Below are positions 44,775 through 57,573 of a stretch of 64,000 bases of DNA, piece after piece; positions within the stretch are counted from its first letter, which is position 1; each line of letters opens with the position of its first letter. Origin of the DNA: Penium margaritaceum (Eukaryota; Streptophyta; Zygnematophyceae; Desmidiales; Peniaceae); the NCBI GenBank assembly GCA_023375785.1, contig SZWC01000081.1, forward strand, positions 81,222 to 145,221, read 5' to 3'. The notes under the pieces were generated by a model. The model was not told where the DNA came from. It made no database searches and saw nothing but the letters and a program-made list of their open reading frames with translations. Position numbers and translations under genes: made by a program.

Positions 44775-45934
44775 GCTACTATGATGTCTGTTGCGCTTGC
44801 TCCTCCTTGTTTTTGTTGAATTTGAAGCACTTTTTCTTGTAGTGCCCCTCTTTTTGGCAGTACTGACACTTTCTTCTTGCCTCTCTGCTATATAGACTGC
44901 TGCTAATACTACTAGTAGTATGAGTCCATGGCCAAAAAAGATGGTTGACTTTGCTACCGCTATTACGCTTTGTTGCGTTGTGACGCAGTTCAACCTACAC
45001 CTGGTATATGCAGATGAATTTGAGGGTGAGAGTTTGCCAGCACTTGAGTGTCTCGTGCATTGTGTGATAGCTTATCGGGACTCTCCTCAAAAAGAGGAAC
45101 ATATATTACATCTCTTCACCAGGGTTCCCAGCCGTTTTCAACTACTTTGCCAGGTCATTTGCCTTGTCAAAGTACATCACCATTCCTTGCCTACCATGCA
45201 TTTTCAACACCATCATCTTCTCCTCCAAGAGCATGAGGAATACAGGGTTCTTAATCTCATATTTCCTGTCGAATGTGTCCCATCCCTCTTTTACAATAGC
45301 CTTGTCACTCACGTATTGAAGATGCGGGTTGGAGATGGTGAGAAGCAACCTGTAGGCCTGCCTGTTCTTCTTCCTCATCCAATCCTCATACGCCATTGCT
45401 ATAGTTGTAGGAGACCTTGCATCAGCTTCTCCGTGTTGCGGCATCTTTCCCGCCACCAACTACGTTGTGGTGATGTTGTTTACCTGTGGAACTCGAGCCG
45501 GCTTGTCACCGCTCACCACCGCCCACAAGTTTCTCTCCTCCAAAAAAAGGTGGGTATGAATCTTCCAAAATGTGAAACTGGCACATCCCTCCAGCCTGTC
45601 CAAAGGCTGGGCTGGAGACACAATGCCTGCTTCTTCCATTTTAAGCCTTGGTCATGCTCAGTACTACCCTTGGATGTCAGTAATACCTCTGCTTCTGCTT
45701 CTGCTTCAGCCAGAAATTTGTTTGACCAAAAGTTGACTATAGAGGCCAACAGACTAGGAATGTGGAAAAATTAAGCCATTGCTGGAAATTTCAGCCCACA
45801 AAATTTTAAATCCACCAATAAAGAAGGGTCATCAATAGTAGATCCTAAAAGATGTCCCCCCCGAGAACAGGGTATACTTCTACTCCTACTCCAGTTCAGA
45901 CCAACCTATTTGTGAACCACAGTTCTCCCAAGTA

Positions 45935-46409
45935 GGAAATGCTCTCATGGTACACTCCTTGTGATCACATCACTAAACGTCTCATGGAGAACCACCATGT
46001 TTCCATGGCTAGCACACAATGATCTCACTCCACAAAAAAAATTAAGGAAAGGTAATTTTATCCTGGTCAGCACACTCTCACAAGGCAATCCTAAGGCCAA
46101 GGACTGTTTTAAAAGATTTCTCCCATCATGTCTACACCTTGGACCTCCTGCCTTTTTCTTTTCTCAGGCTAAGGCATAAAGTTGCCACCCATGGTCACCC
46201 AGACATCAGTATTCAATGACCCCAAAAACATTGAAAATTCACATATCCCAATCCGACCGTTGGATAGGCGTCAAATGCAGACCACAGACATCTTGCTACC
46301 TGATCTTTTCAATGAAGAAGTCGGATTTATAATACAGGTAGGCTTCTTGTAGTTTTATTGAGCTTAATCCTGTGGACCTGAAACTGAGCTAGATGGCCCA
46401 ATTGCCACA
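45935..46409 (-). repeat. Partial 5' LTR of E (family A-like)
   Basis: The stretch from GAAATGCTCTCATGG to GCCCAATTGCCACA matches the family A LTR from its middle to its outer end, at lower identity than the A1-A3 LTRs. It abuts an LTR of the opposite orientation (E2) at 46410. Confidence 0.75.
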
Positions 46410-47213
46410 GTGAGAGTACTGACTTGCCCAAGCTCTAGCTCTTTACATTTCCCATGATTTTGCAGTGTTTAACAACCATTCTTCAGCACGCGGGATGCCT
46501 TTTCAAATCCACATACTCAGTGCTCAAAGTCTCCCTCTCTCCACATTTAATATCTGGTATGAAAGCCAAGTTTTGCCAGTTTCAACCAGCACACGCTGTT
46601 ACTTTGAGGGTGATGGGTTAGGGTCAAAATTTGACCCAATTTGAGGATCAAGTATGTGGTCATGAAGTTCGCGAGACAAGCTTTCCAACGGTCAAATTAA
46701 GAGTTATGCTCCAAATGAGGTCGGCCAGGGCTGCACTCTTCTTTATGAGTAAGACAATCGCCTTGTGATGAACAAAATTCTCTTGTCTATTGCTCAAATC
46801 CAGATTGTAGCACATTGCAAATTGAAATGTTTTTCCTAAGTTTTACATTGGTGTAAAACTATTTGCATTTCATGTGTATATTTGGGAGAAACGACATTTA
46901 TGAGCTGGCTGGTCTGAGTTGGAAAAGGAGCAAAAGCATACCCTATTTTCAGGAGCGTATCTGTTTCAAAATCCCCTGTTGATAGTCCTGTTTAATGGGT
47001 TGATCTAAAAGGTTTTGAGCTCCATTTTTCCAAATTCCGAGTCTGCTGGCCTATACTTTCATTTTTTGTCAGATAGATTTATGAAAGAAATACCACAAGA
47101 TTTAAGGATAGCGCCAATATCCAAGTGTTGAGTATTAGTAATCTCAAAATGGTAGCATTAGATATTGTGATAATACCCAAGCCTAAGGAGAGGCTACAGG
47201 TGTTGAACTGATA

Positions 47214-47980
47214 TGTCGCTTATCCATAGCTGAAGTGTGGACAGGCACAAGACAAGCTAGGCATGCATTACTTCCCTGGTATAGGTTCCCTAAGTCTGAT
47301 CCAAATAGACAAGGCATGCAATACTCCTTTGGAGTAATTATCCTTGGTATAAACTGGATTTTATAGCCCACAAATACTACCTAGGATAACACCTTGTGGC
47401 CTAGAAGTTCCAGAGTTGATCTCTAGAGCAAGAGGTTAATGGGCGGAACCCCACGGTGGAAATTTGTTTTTGACAAAAAAACTTTCCACGGTGGGATTCC
47501 TAGAGACATCTAAAAAACTTCCAAGGTCCTTCCCAATGATTGGCTCCACTTGGCGGTGAAAGAGAGCGCCATGTAGGCAAGAGGATGATGTAATCCAGAT
47601 TTCCCTTAAAATGGCTCATCCAAGGGGCCATCGCGTCCCTAGGCTAGAGGCTACCATCAGGAGTATAAGTACATGTCAGTTGCCTGTGGTTCATTAAAGT
47701 TCTTACGTTTGAGACCCCTAATAGAGTTTTCCACCAAAGGCTGAAACTAAAGAAGCATTGGTTGGTCTAAGCCCTAACAGTTAACTCCTTGCGCAAAAGG
47801 GACCAGGTCCTAAGGACACAGTGCAAGGAAGTGATTTCTATTAACAACTCAATGTGGAACCGTGATTCTTAGGTCGATATCTCCTCAGAGTTGAATACTA
47901 GAAGGGGATGGAAAGTGTAAGGACACTTTCCAAGGCTAACACAAGGGTGTTAGCCTTGTTTTCTAGTCCATTGTTTGTCA
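47214..47980 (+). repeat. C1: family C LTR, plus orientation
   Basis: Begins TGTCGCTTATCCATAGCTGA and ends TTGTTTGTCA. It is homologous to 57574-58313 and in reverse to 54572-55259. It contains a tRNA-like block (about 47390-47457, TGGCCTAGAAG and GGGCGGAACCCC) and the motif CCACTTGGCGGT (about 47549-47560) also found in family B U3. Confidence 0.7.
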
Positions 47981-48516
47981 TCAATCCAACTACAAAATGA
48001 GCTAAAGTCAGATGCAATAAGGTAAGAACTGTAAAATAAACAACAGGAAACTGATAGGCATGTATAGTCCTACAGTCACCCTCTATTCTAGGCACATAAT
48101 CGCTCATTGGATGAGCCACATTGGGGACAATCTGGATTGCATATGTCCCCCTGCCTAAATGGCGCTCTCTGTAACCGCCAAGTGGCCCCAACCACCAAAA
48201 AGGACCTTGGAATGTTTTGAGATGTCTCTTAGAACCTTCGTATCCCCCTTTTGGTCACTTAGGATATTAGGCACTGGGTGGGGTTTGACCTAGTGACCTC
48301 TTGCTCCAATGACTAACTCACAAACGTGTAAGTGACAAGGAGTTGTCCTAAGTAGTTTTTGCTGGCTATACTATCTAGTTTACAACAAAAGAACTTGCTC
48401 CAGAGGAGGAGTACATGCCTTGTCTATCTTGACTAGACTTAGGGGACTAAATCTAAGTGTGCAATGCATGCCTAGTCTGTCTTGTGCCAGTAAACTTCAG
48501 CTATGGATAAGGGATA
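47981..48516 (-). repeat. C2: partial family C LTR, minus orientation
   Basis: In reverse it starts with CCTTATCCATAGCTGAAG near 48510 and follows the C1 LTR through U3, including the tRNA-like block (about 48263-48350) and ACCGCCAAGTGG (about 48174-48185). It meets C1 at their U5 sides, so the two form an inverted repeat of about 1.3 kb. Confidence 0.65.
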
Positions 48517-49245
48517 TATGAAATCAACACTTGAGTGGAGAAGTAGATGTAGTTAAGCAACAGAACTACCATAGGGCTGTTGGCAGTCTCATGTACCTGA
48601 TGGTGGTGACCAGGTTGGACCTTGCATAGGCTATGACCGTTGTTAGCTAGAACATGACAAAACCTGAACCTGAGCACCAGAAGGCAGTGAAGTTGATCTT
48701 CTGCTATCTTTTTGGAATCATCAACTTTGGCACCACCTACAAACAGCACCGACAACAACATATCGGCTACACAAATGTGAATTGGGCTTGAAACATTGAA
48801 GACCATAACTCTACCTATAGACATGTGTTTCTCATAAATGGAGGTACCATCAGCTGGCGTAGCAAGAGGAAAGTGGTTGTGGCCATCTCAACTACTGAAG
48901 TTGAGTTCATCTCACTCAGCTTTGGACCCAAGAAAGCAATTTGGCTTCAATATCTTATTGCAGAGATGGGTGGAAGTGTAGCAGTTCCTGTTCCTTTATG
49001 CATCCACAACTAGAGTACAATTACACTCGCCAAAAATCTGGAGCACCATGCTCGCACCAAGCACATTGACATAGCTTATCACTTCATCACGCACATGGTG
49101 TAGGAGGATACCATCAAGCTGGAGTTCACAATAACCAGCAAGTAGGTTACTGATTTCTCCAGCAAGCTTATGAGCCATGAGAAATAGATGTTTTGCATGA
49201 AGGCATGCAGAATCAACCCAGTCTGACTATGGAAAAGTGGGATAT

Positions 49246-50014
49246 TGTTGGAAGTTGGGCCATCTGGATCAGTTTAAGGTCCACAAGAGTAAGTTTGAAG
49301 AAATTACTAGATGCCTGCCCCGATTTTCAACCAAAGTTGACCATTGGAAAGATCATGCGGTGAAGTATCTATGGTCCCCGTTAAACGCTTATCCAACGAT
49401 AGGATAGGGAGGTACAATATTTTGATGTTTTGCGATCATTGATCATTGATCCGGTATCTAGGTCATCGTTCGGCAATGGCTCCATACCTTAGCCTGGGAA
49501 CATAAAAAGACAACAGTTCCGGGGTCAAGACCTCTTGGGAAAAATATCCAAAAAGCTCCTTGTTCTTAGTATTGCCTTATCAAAATGTGGATCAAGAAAA
49601 AGGTACCCTCTCATATGTTTTAGGTGAGGTGCGATCATTGTGTGCATACATGGAATTTAGCTATGGAATTTTGGATGATGTGACTGTTAGGAGTGTACCA
49701 TTCTCTACCTCTATAGGGCGTGCGATTGGCCAGCCTGATTGCTAGGCTGATTTCCTTTCTTGTGTGAGATTTTCGACTATAGTGTGTGAGCCTTAGCCTC
49801 GTTGGCTAAGTAGTGTAGCTCGTGAGAGGGCTGACTTTCCCAAGTCATAGCTCTATATATAGGCCATCATTTTGAGTCATTTACTTATGATTTTCAGCAC
49901 AACGGATGCCTTTTCATTCCCATGTGCTTGCTGCTCCAAGAATCTCTCTCTCTCTCTCTCTCTCTCTCTTCCTCTCTCTCTCTCTCTCTCTCTCTCCCTC
50001 CTCCAAATCCAACA
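49246..50014 (+). repeat. 3' LTR of E2
   Basis: The LTR is 769 bp, TGTTGG to CCAACA, homologous to family A LTRs but more diverged. A TC dinucleotide run expands its last part. Confidence 0.75.
49942..49996 (+). repeat. (TC)n microsatellite in the E2 3' LTR
   Basis: An almost pure TC repeat of about 55 bp lies where other family A LTRs have only a short TCTCTCTC run, so it grew in place after insertion. Confidence 0.9.
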
Positions 50015-53000
50015 TCTTGGTCTCCATGTATTCCAGGTCCACAATCTCCTTTACGACCACATCCTGTGCATAGTGGTACCCGATGTAGATTTTCTTGGTC
50101 CGTTGGAACATTACGTCATCCTCTGCCTTGTGCATGAAACGTTTTTCAATCCGGACCACCGTTGCTTCCATCTAGGTTACTTTCACAACAAAAAGCAAGC
50201 TTCGTATCAATTATTTCTTCTTGTCTACTTCGGACAGAGCGATATACTCTGCTTCAACAATGGTGAGGGAGATACAGTTCTTCTTCCTACTTGTGCAAAA
50301 GTCTACATCATCATTAACGAGATATATGAAGCTCAAAGTGGACTTATTGTAATTAATTCTTTCTCCCTAGTCAGTATCGGTATAGCACACGAGGCATAAC
50401 AGGTAAGATTCTTCTTGGCGTGCAAACTAGAGTCCCATGTATTGTGTATTTTATAGATAGCACATCATGCTCTTCACGGCTTCCGAGTGTTTTTGTCGTG
50501 GATTAGCCACAAACAAGCTGACCTGACTCCCAACGTAGCAAATGTCAAGGCGTATTCCTACTATGGCATACATGAGCCTGCAAATACTAGACTTGTAGAG
50601 AACGTTCTCCATGTCATGTCATTCTACTTTTACTTTTATGTTGGAGCTCTTGGAAGAGGAGAGCTTGCACCCTATTGTCATGGATGAGCTGACAAGCCTA
50701 CAATGGTACTTGTTGCTTCGTTGCGGTGGATAACTATCCTGAGGTAGAACTCGACAGGACGCATGTCCTTCATCTTCAACCTGCTACTAAGATCTAACTT
50801 TAGCTTTCTGAACATCTTGATAGAGGACAAGTAGATGATTAAGTCATCAACGTATATTGCAACCAGCATCAAGAATCTCCCATCCTCCTCTACGTAGACG
50901 CTAGAGTTGTTTCGGTGGTATGTGAAGGTGAGATTACAAAATTTGTCTGGACATCCATCTGGTGGACCTCTAGATCTTTGGTAGCAGTGATTTCAAACAT
51001 GGATATCATGGAGGCAAAGGTGACAACATGTGTAGGGGACTCCTTGTAAGCAGAGCCTACATGCTTGGATAACTCCTTGTCAACTCTAGACTTGTACTTG
51101 TCAAAAGAATCATTGTGCTTGTTTTTTTTCTGGATGACCCACATTGATCCCACCATGTAGGTGTTTGGAGATATTTCTACCAGAACCCATCAGCCGTTAT
51201 CTTGAATGGATGTGAGTTCTTTATGTACTACCTTCTCCCACTTGGTTGTATTTGGCATGTTCATTGCTTCTTCTAGTCACAAGCTCTCCCTCAGCTAAGT
51301 AAGTCTAGGTGATTCCTATCCATTCAACAATCTCACCATCATACGTTGGTAGAGGTTTTTCCTAGCGTTTACTGTGCGGACGTGTGGCTAGGGGTGCCTC
51401 GAGACTTAGCTTCTTGTGTTGGTCTTGTTTTGATTATTCTTGCAAATTTATGATCCATTATTTATGGAACAGTGACTAGCCTTAGAGTTACACGGAGAGG
51501 CCTTGGACGACTCAGATGCAGTGTCGGATTCTGTCTCTGCGTCAATGAGTACAACCACTCTTCTTGCAACACAATCATCCTGCTTCACTGGTACCATCTA
51601 CGGATTCTCAGGTGCTTGATCACCTGATTTGAGTAACAAAATCCACTATCACAATTTCGGAGCATGGACAAGATCCAGGAGCTCTCCTCTACCAAGTGTC
51701 CTTTCATTGAAGCGGAATTCTTGAATCTTGACAAGCGTTCTAGCTCCTTGGTCCCATATCCTTTATGCCTTGCATGTAGTGTTGCAACCAATCATTTCAA
51801 TCTTGCAAGCGCATGCATCTAGCTTGCCAGTTTCCTCTCTTGCTTGGACCTTTTAAACAAGCAGTATAGCCAAAGACCAGTGTTGTCCTGGGATTCCAAG
51901 GTGATCCTATCACCGCGGCCGCGGAACCGCGATCCACATTAATGTGGCATCGATGTGGATCGAGTTCGCGTTCGGCTTGTGTGCAATCCTCTGGGAAATC
52001 CCCCCCACCCCCCCTCCCCGCCACCCTCCCTTTGCAACCTTGACCACCGACCATGTTTGACACGGCGAGTCATTGAGCGCCGCTTCCGGAAAATTGGGAT
52101 GCCCCCCCTCCAATTCCCAACCAAGCCCTGTCAGTTCGGATACCAGAGTAGAGGGGATTTGCGTACTTAAGAAAATGTTTCACTTCTTGTAACTCCAAAC
52201 CTAGACGTTTCACAGGTGGAACCTACAATCCACAAATCAAACTAGAAATCAGAAATCATCAATTCTCAAACTTCAAACGTCGAAGTTCAAATCTGGGCAA
52301 TCGATGTCCAAGTCGGAACATCAAAAGTTGAACTTCTGGCATCAAAGTTCAACTCAGTTTCGAATTCCAATTCGGAACTTCTAAAGTCCAGCTTCTAACA
52401 TTGAACATTGTGAAAAGGGAACTCCGCAATCGTTTTTTTCATCAAAGTTTGATCCTCAAAATTGGACTAGCGAAGTGTTGTTTTTTCAATCCAGCCTCAA
52501 GATTCCTTGCGCATCACTTTGATAACCAAAACACAATCCGCAAATCAAAACAGTTTTTGCACTTTTACTTGCCAGTTGGAAAGTAAAATTGCAAAGATAT
52601 GCAACATAGGAAGCATTTTACGCTGGATAGGTAGCATTCCACGCTTTTTCTGACGCATGGAATGCTGCCATCGTGAGTCAGCACGGATAACCACGCGAGG
52701 ATGAGGAAATTCGTGTGACAACGGAGTCGACCGGCAATTGCATCCGGAAACAAAAGACATTCAGTGTGTATTTGGCGCGTAGGACTAGCAATAAAAATGC
52801 ACAGTGTACCACAGTAAGGCCCGATGTTCCGAGGTGGCCGATGGAGGAGGGTTATCACGTTGATGTGCCAAGGTGGACATCGATGTGCCGGGGTTTGGGG
52901 TGGCCAGGTCAACAATTCCAAAGACCCTAAAGTATGAGGTATTGGACTTCTTCCCTAACCAACCGCCTGTGGCATCCTGAGCCACTTCTCTTACTGCTTC

Positions 53001-54571
53001 TTGCCACGTCTACCAAGTGTAGCTGCAAGAGTGAGGTTCACAAGATAGGAAGAAGTTCTGACAACTTCTGCCCAAAAGTGAAATGGGAGTTTGACGTCGA
53101 AGAGCATGCTTCATGTCATGGTGAGGATAGCCTGGTTCATTCAGTCGGCAATGCCATTGCTGTAAGGAGTATTAGACGTGGTTGTCTGGTGGTTGATGTG
53201 GTGTTGGCACAACCAACCTTTGCATTCCTGGTACTCACCATCGTTGTCTGTGTACAATGCATTGACTTTCTTGCTAATCTGTGACTCTAGCATGGCAAAA
53301 ATTCCTTATTTCTCCTTGACCTCTCCCTCTATCTTAAGGAAGTACATCCACATCTTATGAATGTGGTCATATATAAACGTTATAGTGAAAAAATTGGTGC
53401 CACTATTTTAAGGAGTGAAATATTTTGTATACGTCATAGTGAATTAGGTCCAAGATTGTTGCCGCACGTTACTGATTATGCTCAAAGGAATTTCTCTTTG
53501 CCTTGCCTTAGAAACATGGCTCACATAGCTTCTTCCATTGTTGCTTACCCTTATTCTTACACCCCTCCATTCCATGAACCACTTTGTGCTCCTACATAGT
53601 TTGCAGCATGCTATGAGCCACAACTCCAAAGTGCTTGTGCTAGAACTTAGCATTAGTATCTTTGGTAGAGTTGGCGGTCATGGTGTCGCCATGTCGTGCA
53701 GTGTCAGGCTTTGGAAGCTTGGACTATTCAACAGTGGTATATCCCACAGATGGGATGTCAATGGGCTTGGTCTAGAACACATATAGCGCCGACTCTTGGG
53801 ACCTGTGCAATGAGCTTCTCCTTGGCAAAGGCGATAATTATGCCCTCATTTTTAACAATCAAAGCCTCTTCCTATGTGAATACGACCGTCTTATCATGGT
53901 CCGTGATATTGGACAAAGATATGATATTTTGTAAAAGGCAACATGTAGATGATGTTCTCCAAATTCAAGTCTTTTTTAGTATCGTTCACATTCATGCTGA
54001 TCAACTTGTCTCCTTTGCCTTGTTCATGGACAAAGATATTGTTGGCATACCCGAAACAACATTTCGTGTCCCCAGTGGAGATGAATCCATCTTTCTCCAT
54101 GTGAAAATAGTAGTTTCTGCCAAATTCAAGCCCGTAGACTCCATACTAAAACTATGCCCCTCCATTGGTTGTAGGTACGCTCTTAGCCATGTTCCTCGTC
54201 AGTTCTCTCTTATCCTTTACTATGACCATGTTGTTTCCACCAATACCTCTGTCTTCATTCTTGGAGGTCCTATACTCCGATATCAAATATTCAGGCTTGC
54301 CAAAGTTTTGGCACTTCCTAGGTCATTTTGAGCCTTTTCCACCGCCACCATTGCCTTTTCCTCCACAGCTATTGCTTGTGTTTCCACTCTAACCAAAAGA
54401 GGAGTTATTGCCATTCTAACCATCCTACTGTACAGCATAGGCAAAAATGTTAGCCTGAGTATCATTGCGACTCATGGCCTCACTGTGGAGATACTCACAC
54501 ACAACCTCATACATCAAGTCCTTCCCCTTTCAACTATAGAAGACCTTGATTAGAGGATCCCAGGATTCAGG
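50015..54571 (-). mobile_element. H1: decayed Ty1/copia element of the B/C group
   Basis: Minus-strand order from the right: gag remains and a C-x-x-x-G knuckle-like piece (about 54560-54290), protease region with DTKCCFGYANNIFVHEQGKGD (about 54060-54000), gag-pre-integrase (about 53700-53500), integrase (about 53460-52927 and 51870-51650), linker, reverse transcriptase (about 51300-50470, VAIYVDDLII near 50870-50840) and RNase H (about 50400-50020, KKIYIGYHYAQDVVVKEIVDLEYMETK). It is cut by a hAT-like element at 51878-52917. It has more than ten breaks and is an old copy. Confidence 0.75.
51878..52917. mobile_element. hAT-like non-autonomous DNA transposon in H1
   Basis: About 1.04 kb that interrupts the integrase of H1. 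The left end is CAGTGTTGTCCTGG; the right end reads AATTGTTGACCTGG in reverse complement, an imperfect inverted repeat. CCAAAGAC(C) is duplicated on both sides (51870-51878 and 52918-52926); 8 bp would fit hAT and 9 bp would fit a Mutator-like element. The interior has tandem-like AAGTTCAA/TTGAACTT words (about 52270-52420) and no transposase frame. Confidence 0.65.
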
Positions 54572-55259
54572 TTGGGTAGCATTTTATCTAAGAGGAGATA
54601 CCATCCTTAGAATGAAGGTTCTACACTGAGAATTTTTTAGGATCCACTTCCTTGTACTATGTCCGTTCTAACTGGTCACTTTTCCGTGAGGAGCTCACTC
54701 CTGGGGCTTATACCAACTAATGTTTCTTTAGTGTCTGGCACTAGAAGACAGCTCTATTAGGAGTTTCAAAGGTAAGAACATGAATGAACCACAGGCGAGT
54801 AACAGGTACGTAGAGCTCTTGAGCCAACCTCTAGCTTAGGCACAAAGTGACTCCTTGGTAGAGCTACTTTGGGGAGAATCTGGATTGTATCATCCCTTTT
54901 CCCTACATGGTGCAATCTGTGACCGCCTAGTGGTACCAAACATCAGGAAGGACCTTTGAGTATTATGAGACATCTCTCAGAAGCTTAGTGTCCTCCTTTT
55001 TTTCACAGAGAAAGTTTACTACAAAAGGGTTCGACCTAGTGACCTCTTTCTCCAGAGACAAACTATGGAATATTTAAGCCACAAGGAGTTTTCCTAGCCA
55101 GTGTTTGTATGCTATATTCTATGGTTTCAGGAAACATTATCCAAAGGAGTAGTGCATGCCTTGTGTATCAGGATGGAACATAGAAGCCTTACTCCAGGGG
55201 AGCAGTAGATGCCTAGTCCGTCGTGTGCCTCTTCAAACTTCAACTATGGACAAGGGACA
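54572..55259 (-). repeat. C4: family C LTR, minus orientation
   Basis: In reverse it begins TGTCCCTTGTCCATAGTTGA at 55259 and follows the family C LTR into U5 near 54580. It carries AGGTCGAACCC, a B-box-like motif (about 55027-55037), and the family B/C motif near 54920-54935. It separates gag remains of H1 from reverse transcriptase remains of H2. A target duplication was not recognised. Confidence 0.6.
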
Positions 55260-57573
55260 TATCACATGAACAATATCATGATGAGTTCCCATCATGGAAT
55301 ACATGAGGTTGTTAACACGAGAATGAGGAAAAATGTTCTCCATCTCATCTCATTTTGCTTCTGTGCACGAGCTCTTAGAAGAGGACAGTTTGGAGTCTGT
55401 TATTATGGATGTACTGGTAGGCTTAAGGTCCAACCATGTAATATTGCTTCAAGACCTCCATGATGTACTTGGTTGGTACAGCTTGATGGTACATACTTTA
55501 TTTTACCAATGGATGGCTATTCTAAGGTAGATTTCATAAGGACCTATCTCCTTCATCTTGAACCTGCTTCAGAGATTTAACTCTAGCTCGATCAAGTGCT
55601 ACATAGATGACGAGAAAATGATCAGATTGTTCATATATAGTGTAGCTAGAATAAAGTCTCACACACCCACGGACATATGGATGCAAGGATTGTTTTTGTA
55701 GTGCATGAATATATGCCAAACCATGAGCTATCCATCTCCTTATACCATACCCTTAGGGCTTGTTTGAGCCTAGAAAACACTTTCACGAGTTTCTAAGCAT
55801 TGTTTTTTCAGACTTGGCTCCCTTAGGCATCTCTATCAGGACCTCTTTGTTTAAATTTTCATAGAGGAAACATCTATTGAAATACATCAGGTGGACCTCC
55901 AGGTCTTCAGGAACAGCGATACCCAACATGGTTCTAATGGAGACAAAGGTGAGAACAATACAAAGTTCTCCTCTTATTCTAAGGTTGAAGTCTAGGAAAA
56001 TCCCTTTGCAATATCTCTCTTCTTATACTTGTGAATAGTTCCACCTTACTTGAAGTTGTTCTAGTGTATCCATTTTGATCCCACCATGTGGATATTTGGA
56101 GGCTTGTGCACCAAAATCCAAATTCCGTTCTCTTTAAAAGATGAAAGTTTGCCATCCACTGTCTCTTTCTTGGCCACATCTTTCATGTTCACTGCCTCCG
56201 CTACGGTTATAGGCTCCCTCTGAGGCAAGCATGACCAGCTGAGTCTTGTCCATGCAGCACTCGTAGCATCGTACTTTGGCAAAGGTTTCTTTTGGCGCGT
56301 ACTGCTCTAGAGTGTAGCTCGTGGTGTCCAAAGCTTAGCTACTTCTAATGCTTGTATTTGGATCATGCTTGTAATGCTGATAATGCTGTCTTCAAGAAAG
56401 AGCCACTCACAGTTACATTCTAAGGTCTTGGACGACTCAGACTTTGTGTCAAAGTCCGTCACTAAGTCAGCGTGCACAACCACTTTGCCTATACCACCAT
56501 CATCCTCATTCAAAGGTATAATCTACCAGTTCTCAAGTGCTTTATCACCTCATTCAAGTAATATAACTCACTCTCCTGATTCAGGAGCGTGAATAGGATC
56601 CAATAGCTTTCCCTTGCCAAGTCCCCTCTTATTAAATTAACATCTCATCTCTTGATGAGCTTTCCAACAGCTTGGTTCCACTACATGTATGCCTTGTGTA
56701 TAGCACCGTAGCAGACACTTGCACATTTTGGAGTGCATGCATCTAGCTTACCATTTTCTTCTCCTCCTTGGACCTTTGCCTAGTGCAGCCAAATATATTT
56801 AGGTATAAAGTATCTCATTTTCCCTCCGACCAAGCCTCTTGAGACATCCTCATTATTTTGTTTTTTCTGCTTTTTGCCACGTCCACCAAGTATAGCTATT
56901 AGAGTCCGGTTCACTAGGTCACAAGTAGTTCTTGAAGGTTCAGTCCAAAGGCAAGGTGCAAGTTTGATATCACAGAATAAAGTTTGTATCATGCCAATGA
57001 TGGTCTAGTCCTTTCACTTGGTAATGCCATTACTCCATGGAATACAAGGTGTGGTAGTCTTATAATTGATGCAGTGTTGGTTCAACCAGCCTTTACAGGT
57101 CTCGTACTCACCACGATTGTCTGTACACATCTTGATAGTTTTGCTCCTTTACTGCTCTACCATGGTGACAAATGCTTGCAACTTCTCTTTGACCTGTCCT
57201 TTTTTCTTCAAGAAGTAGATCTACATCTTGCAACTGTAGTCATCAATAGAGATAAAAAAGTACTTGCTCCTACCATTTCAGGGTGTGCAAAATGAGCCTC
57301 ACACATAAGAGTGGGTTAGTTCCAGTATTCTTGCTGTATGTCATCCATTACATTCAAAGGATTTTTACACCTTATCTTAGAGGCATGGCTCATAGAGCTT
57401 CTTGCACTAAGAGTTTTCCTTAGCCTTGCATCTCTTCATCCCATGAACTTCTTTCAACTACTGTATATCTTATAGTTTGCTGCCAGCAACATGCCTAAAG
57501 TCCATGTACTACAGCTCAACATCAATGTCTCTGGTAGAGTTCCATCCTCGTGGTTACAGTCTAGATATCATAT
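55260..57573 (-). mobile_element. H2: decayed Ty1/copia element of the B/C group (partial)
   Basis: On the minus strand: gag-pre-integrase and integrase remains (about 57540-56640), linker with acidic and serine-rich pieces (about 56620-56290), reverse transcriptase (about 56280-55270, with WTRLSWSCLPQREP and NGIWILVHKPPNIHMVGSKW near 56250-56080). RNase H is missing at the C4 junction and the N-terminal part is cut by the C3 LTR. It is an old copy with more than ten breaks. Confidence 0.65.

Larger units (their letters stand above)
42230..46409 (-). mobile_element. E: decayed family A-like Ty1/copia element
   Basis: On the minus strand from the right: part of a family A LTR (45935-46409), leader (about 45930-45650), gag (about 45640-44990, QPLDRLEG and SHFGRFIPTFF-like pieces), CCHC knuckle CQYCQKEGHYKKKC (about 44880-44820), protease and gag-pre-integrase region (about 44200-43600), integrase (about 43560-43030), the linker with LMIGYNMARKSYLLYKRHTRHAIIFRD (about 42950-42543) and the first part of reverse transcriptase. 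A hAT-like element sits at 44302-44774. It is heavily decayed, with more than ten breaks. The 3' half is missing. Confidence 0.78.
46410..50014 (+). mobile_element. E2: decayed family A-like element holding an inverted pair of family C LTRs
   Basis: It starts with the last part of an A-like LTR (46410 to about 46552) and a primer site TGGTATGAAAGC (46555-46566), then the leader and the first codons of gag at 47149. After the C1/C2 LTR pair (47214-48516) comes the end of reverse transcriptase and RNase H (about 48560-49220, VGSLMYLMV and EVEFISLSFGPKKAIWLQ). A purine tract GAAAAGTGGGAT and a 3' LTR (49246-50014) follow. It is strongly decayed and lacks most of its coding part. Confidence 0.75.

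Noticed and set aside
49872-50399. A serine/leucine-rich protein of 175 residues
   Set aside because: Most of it is the translated TC repeat in the E2 LTR running into antisense pol of H1.
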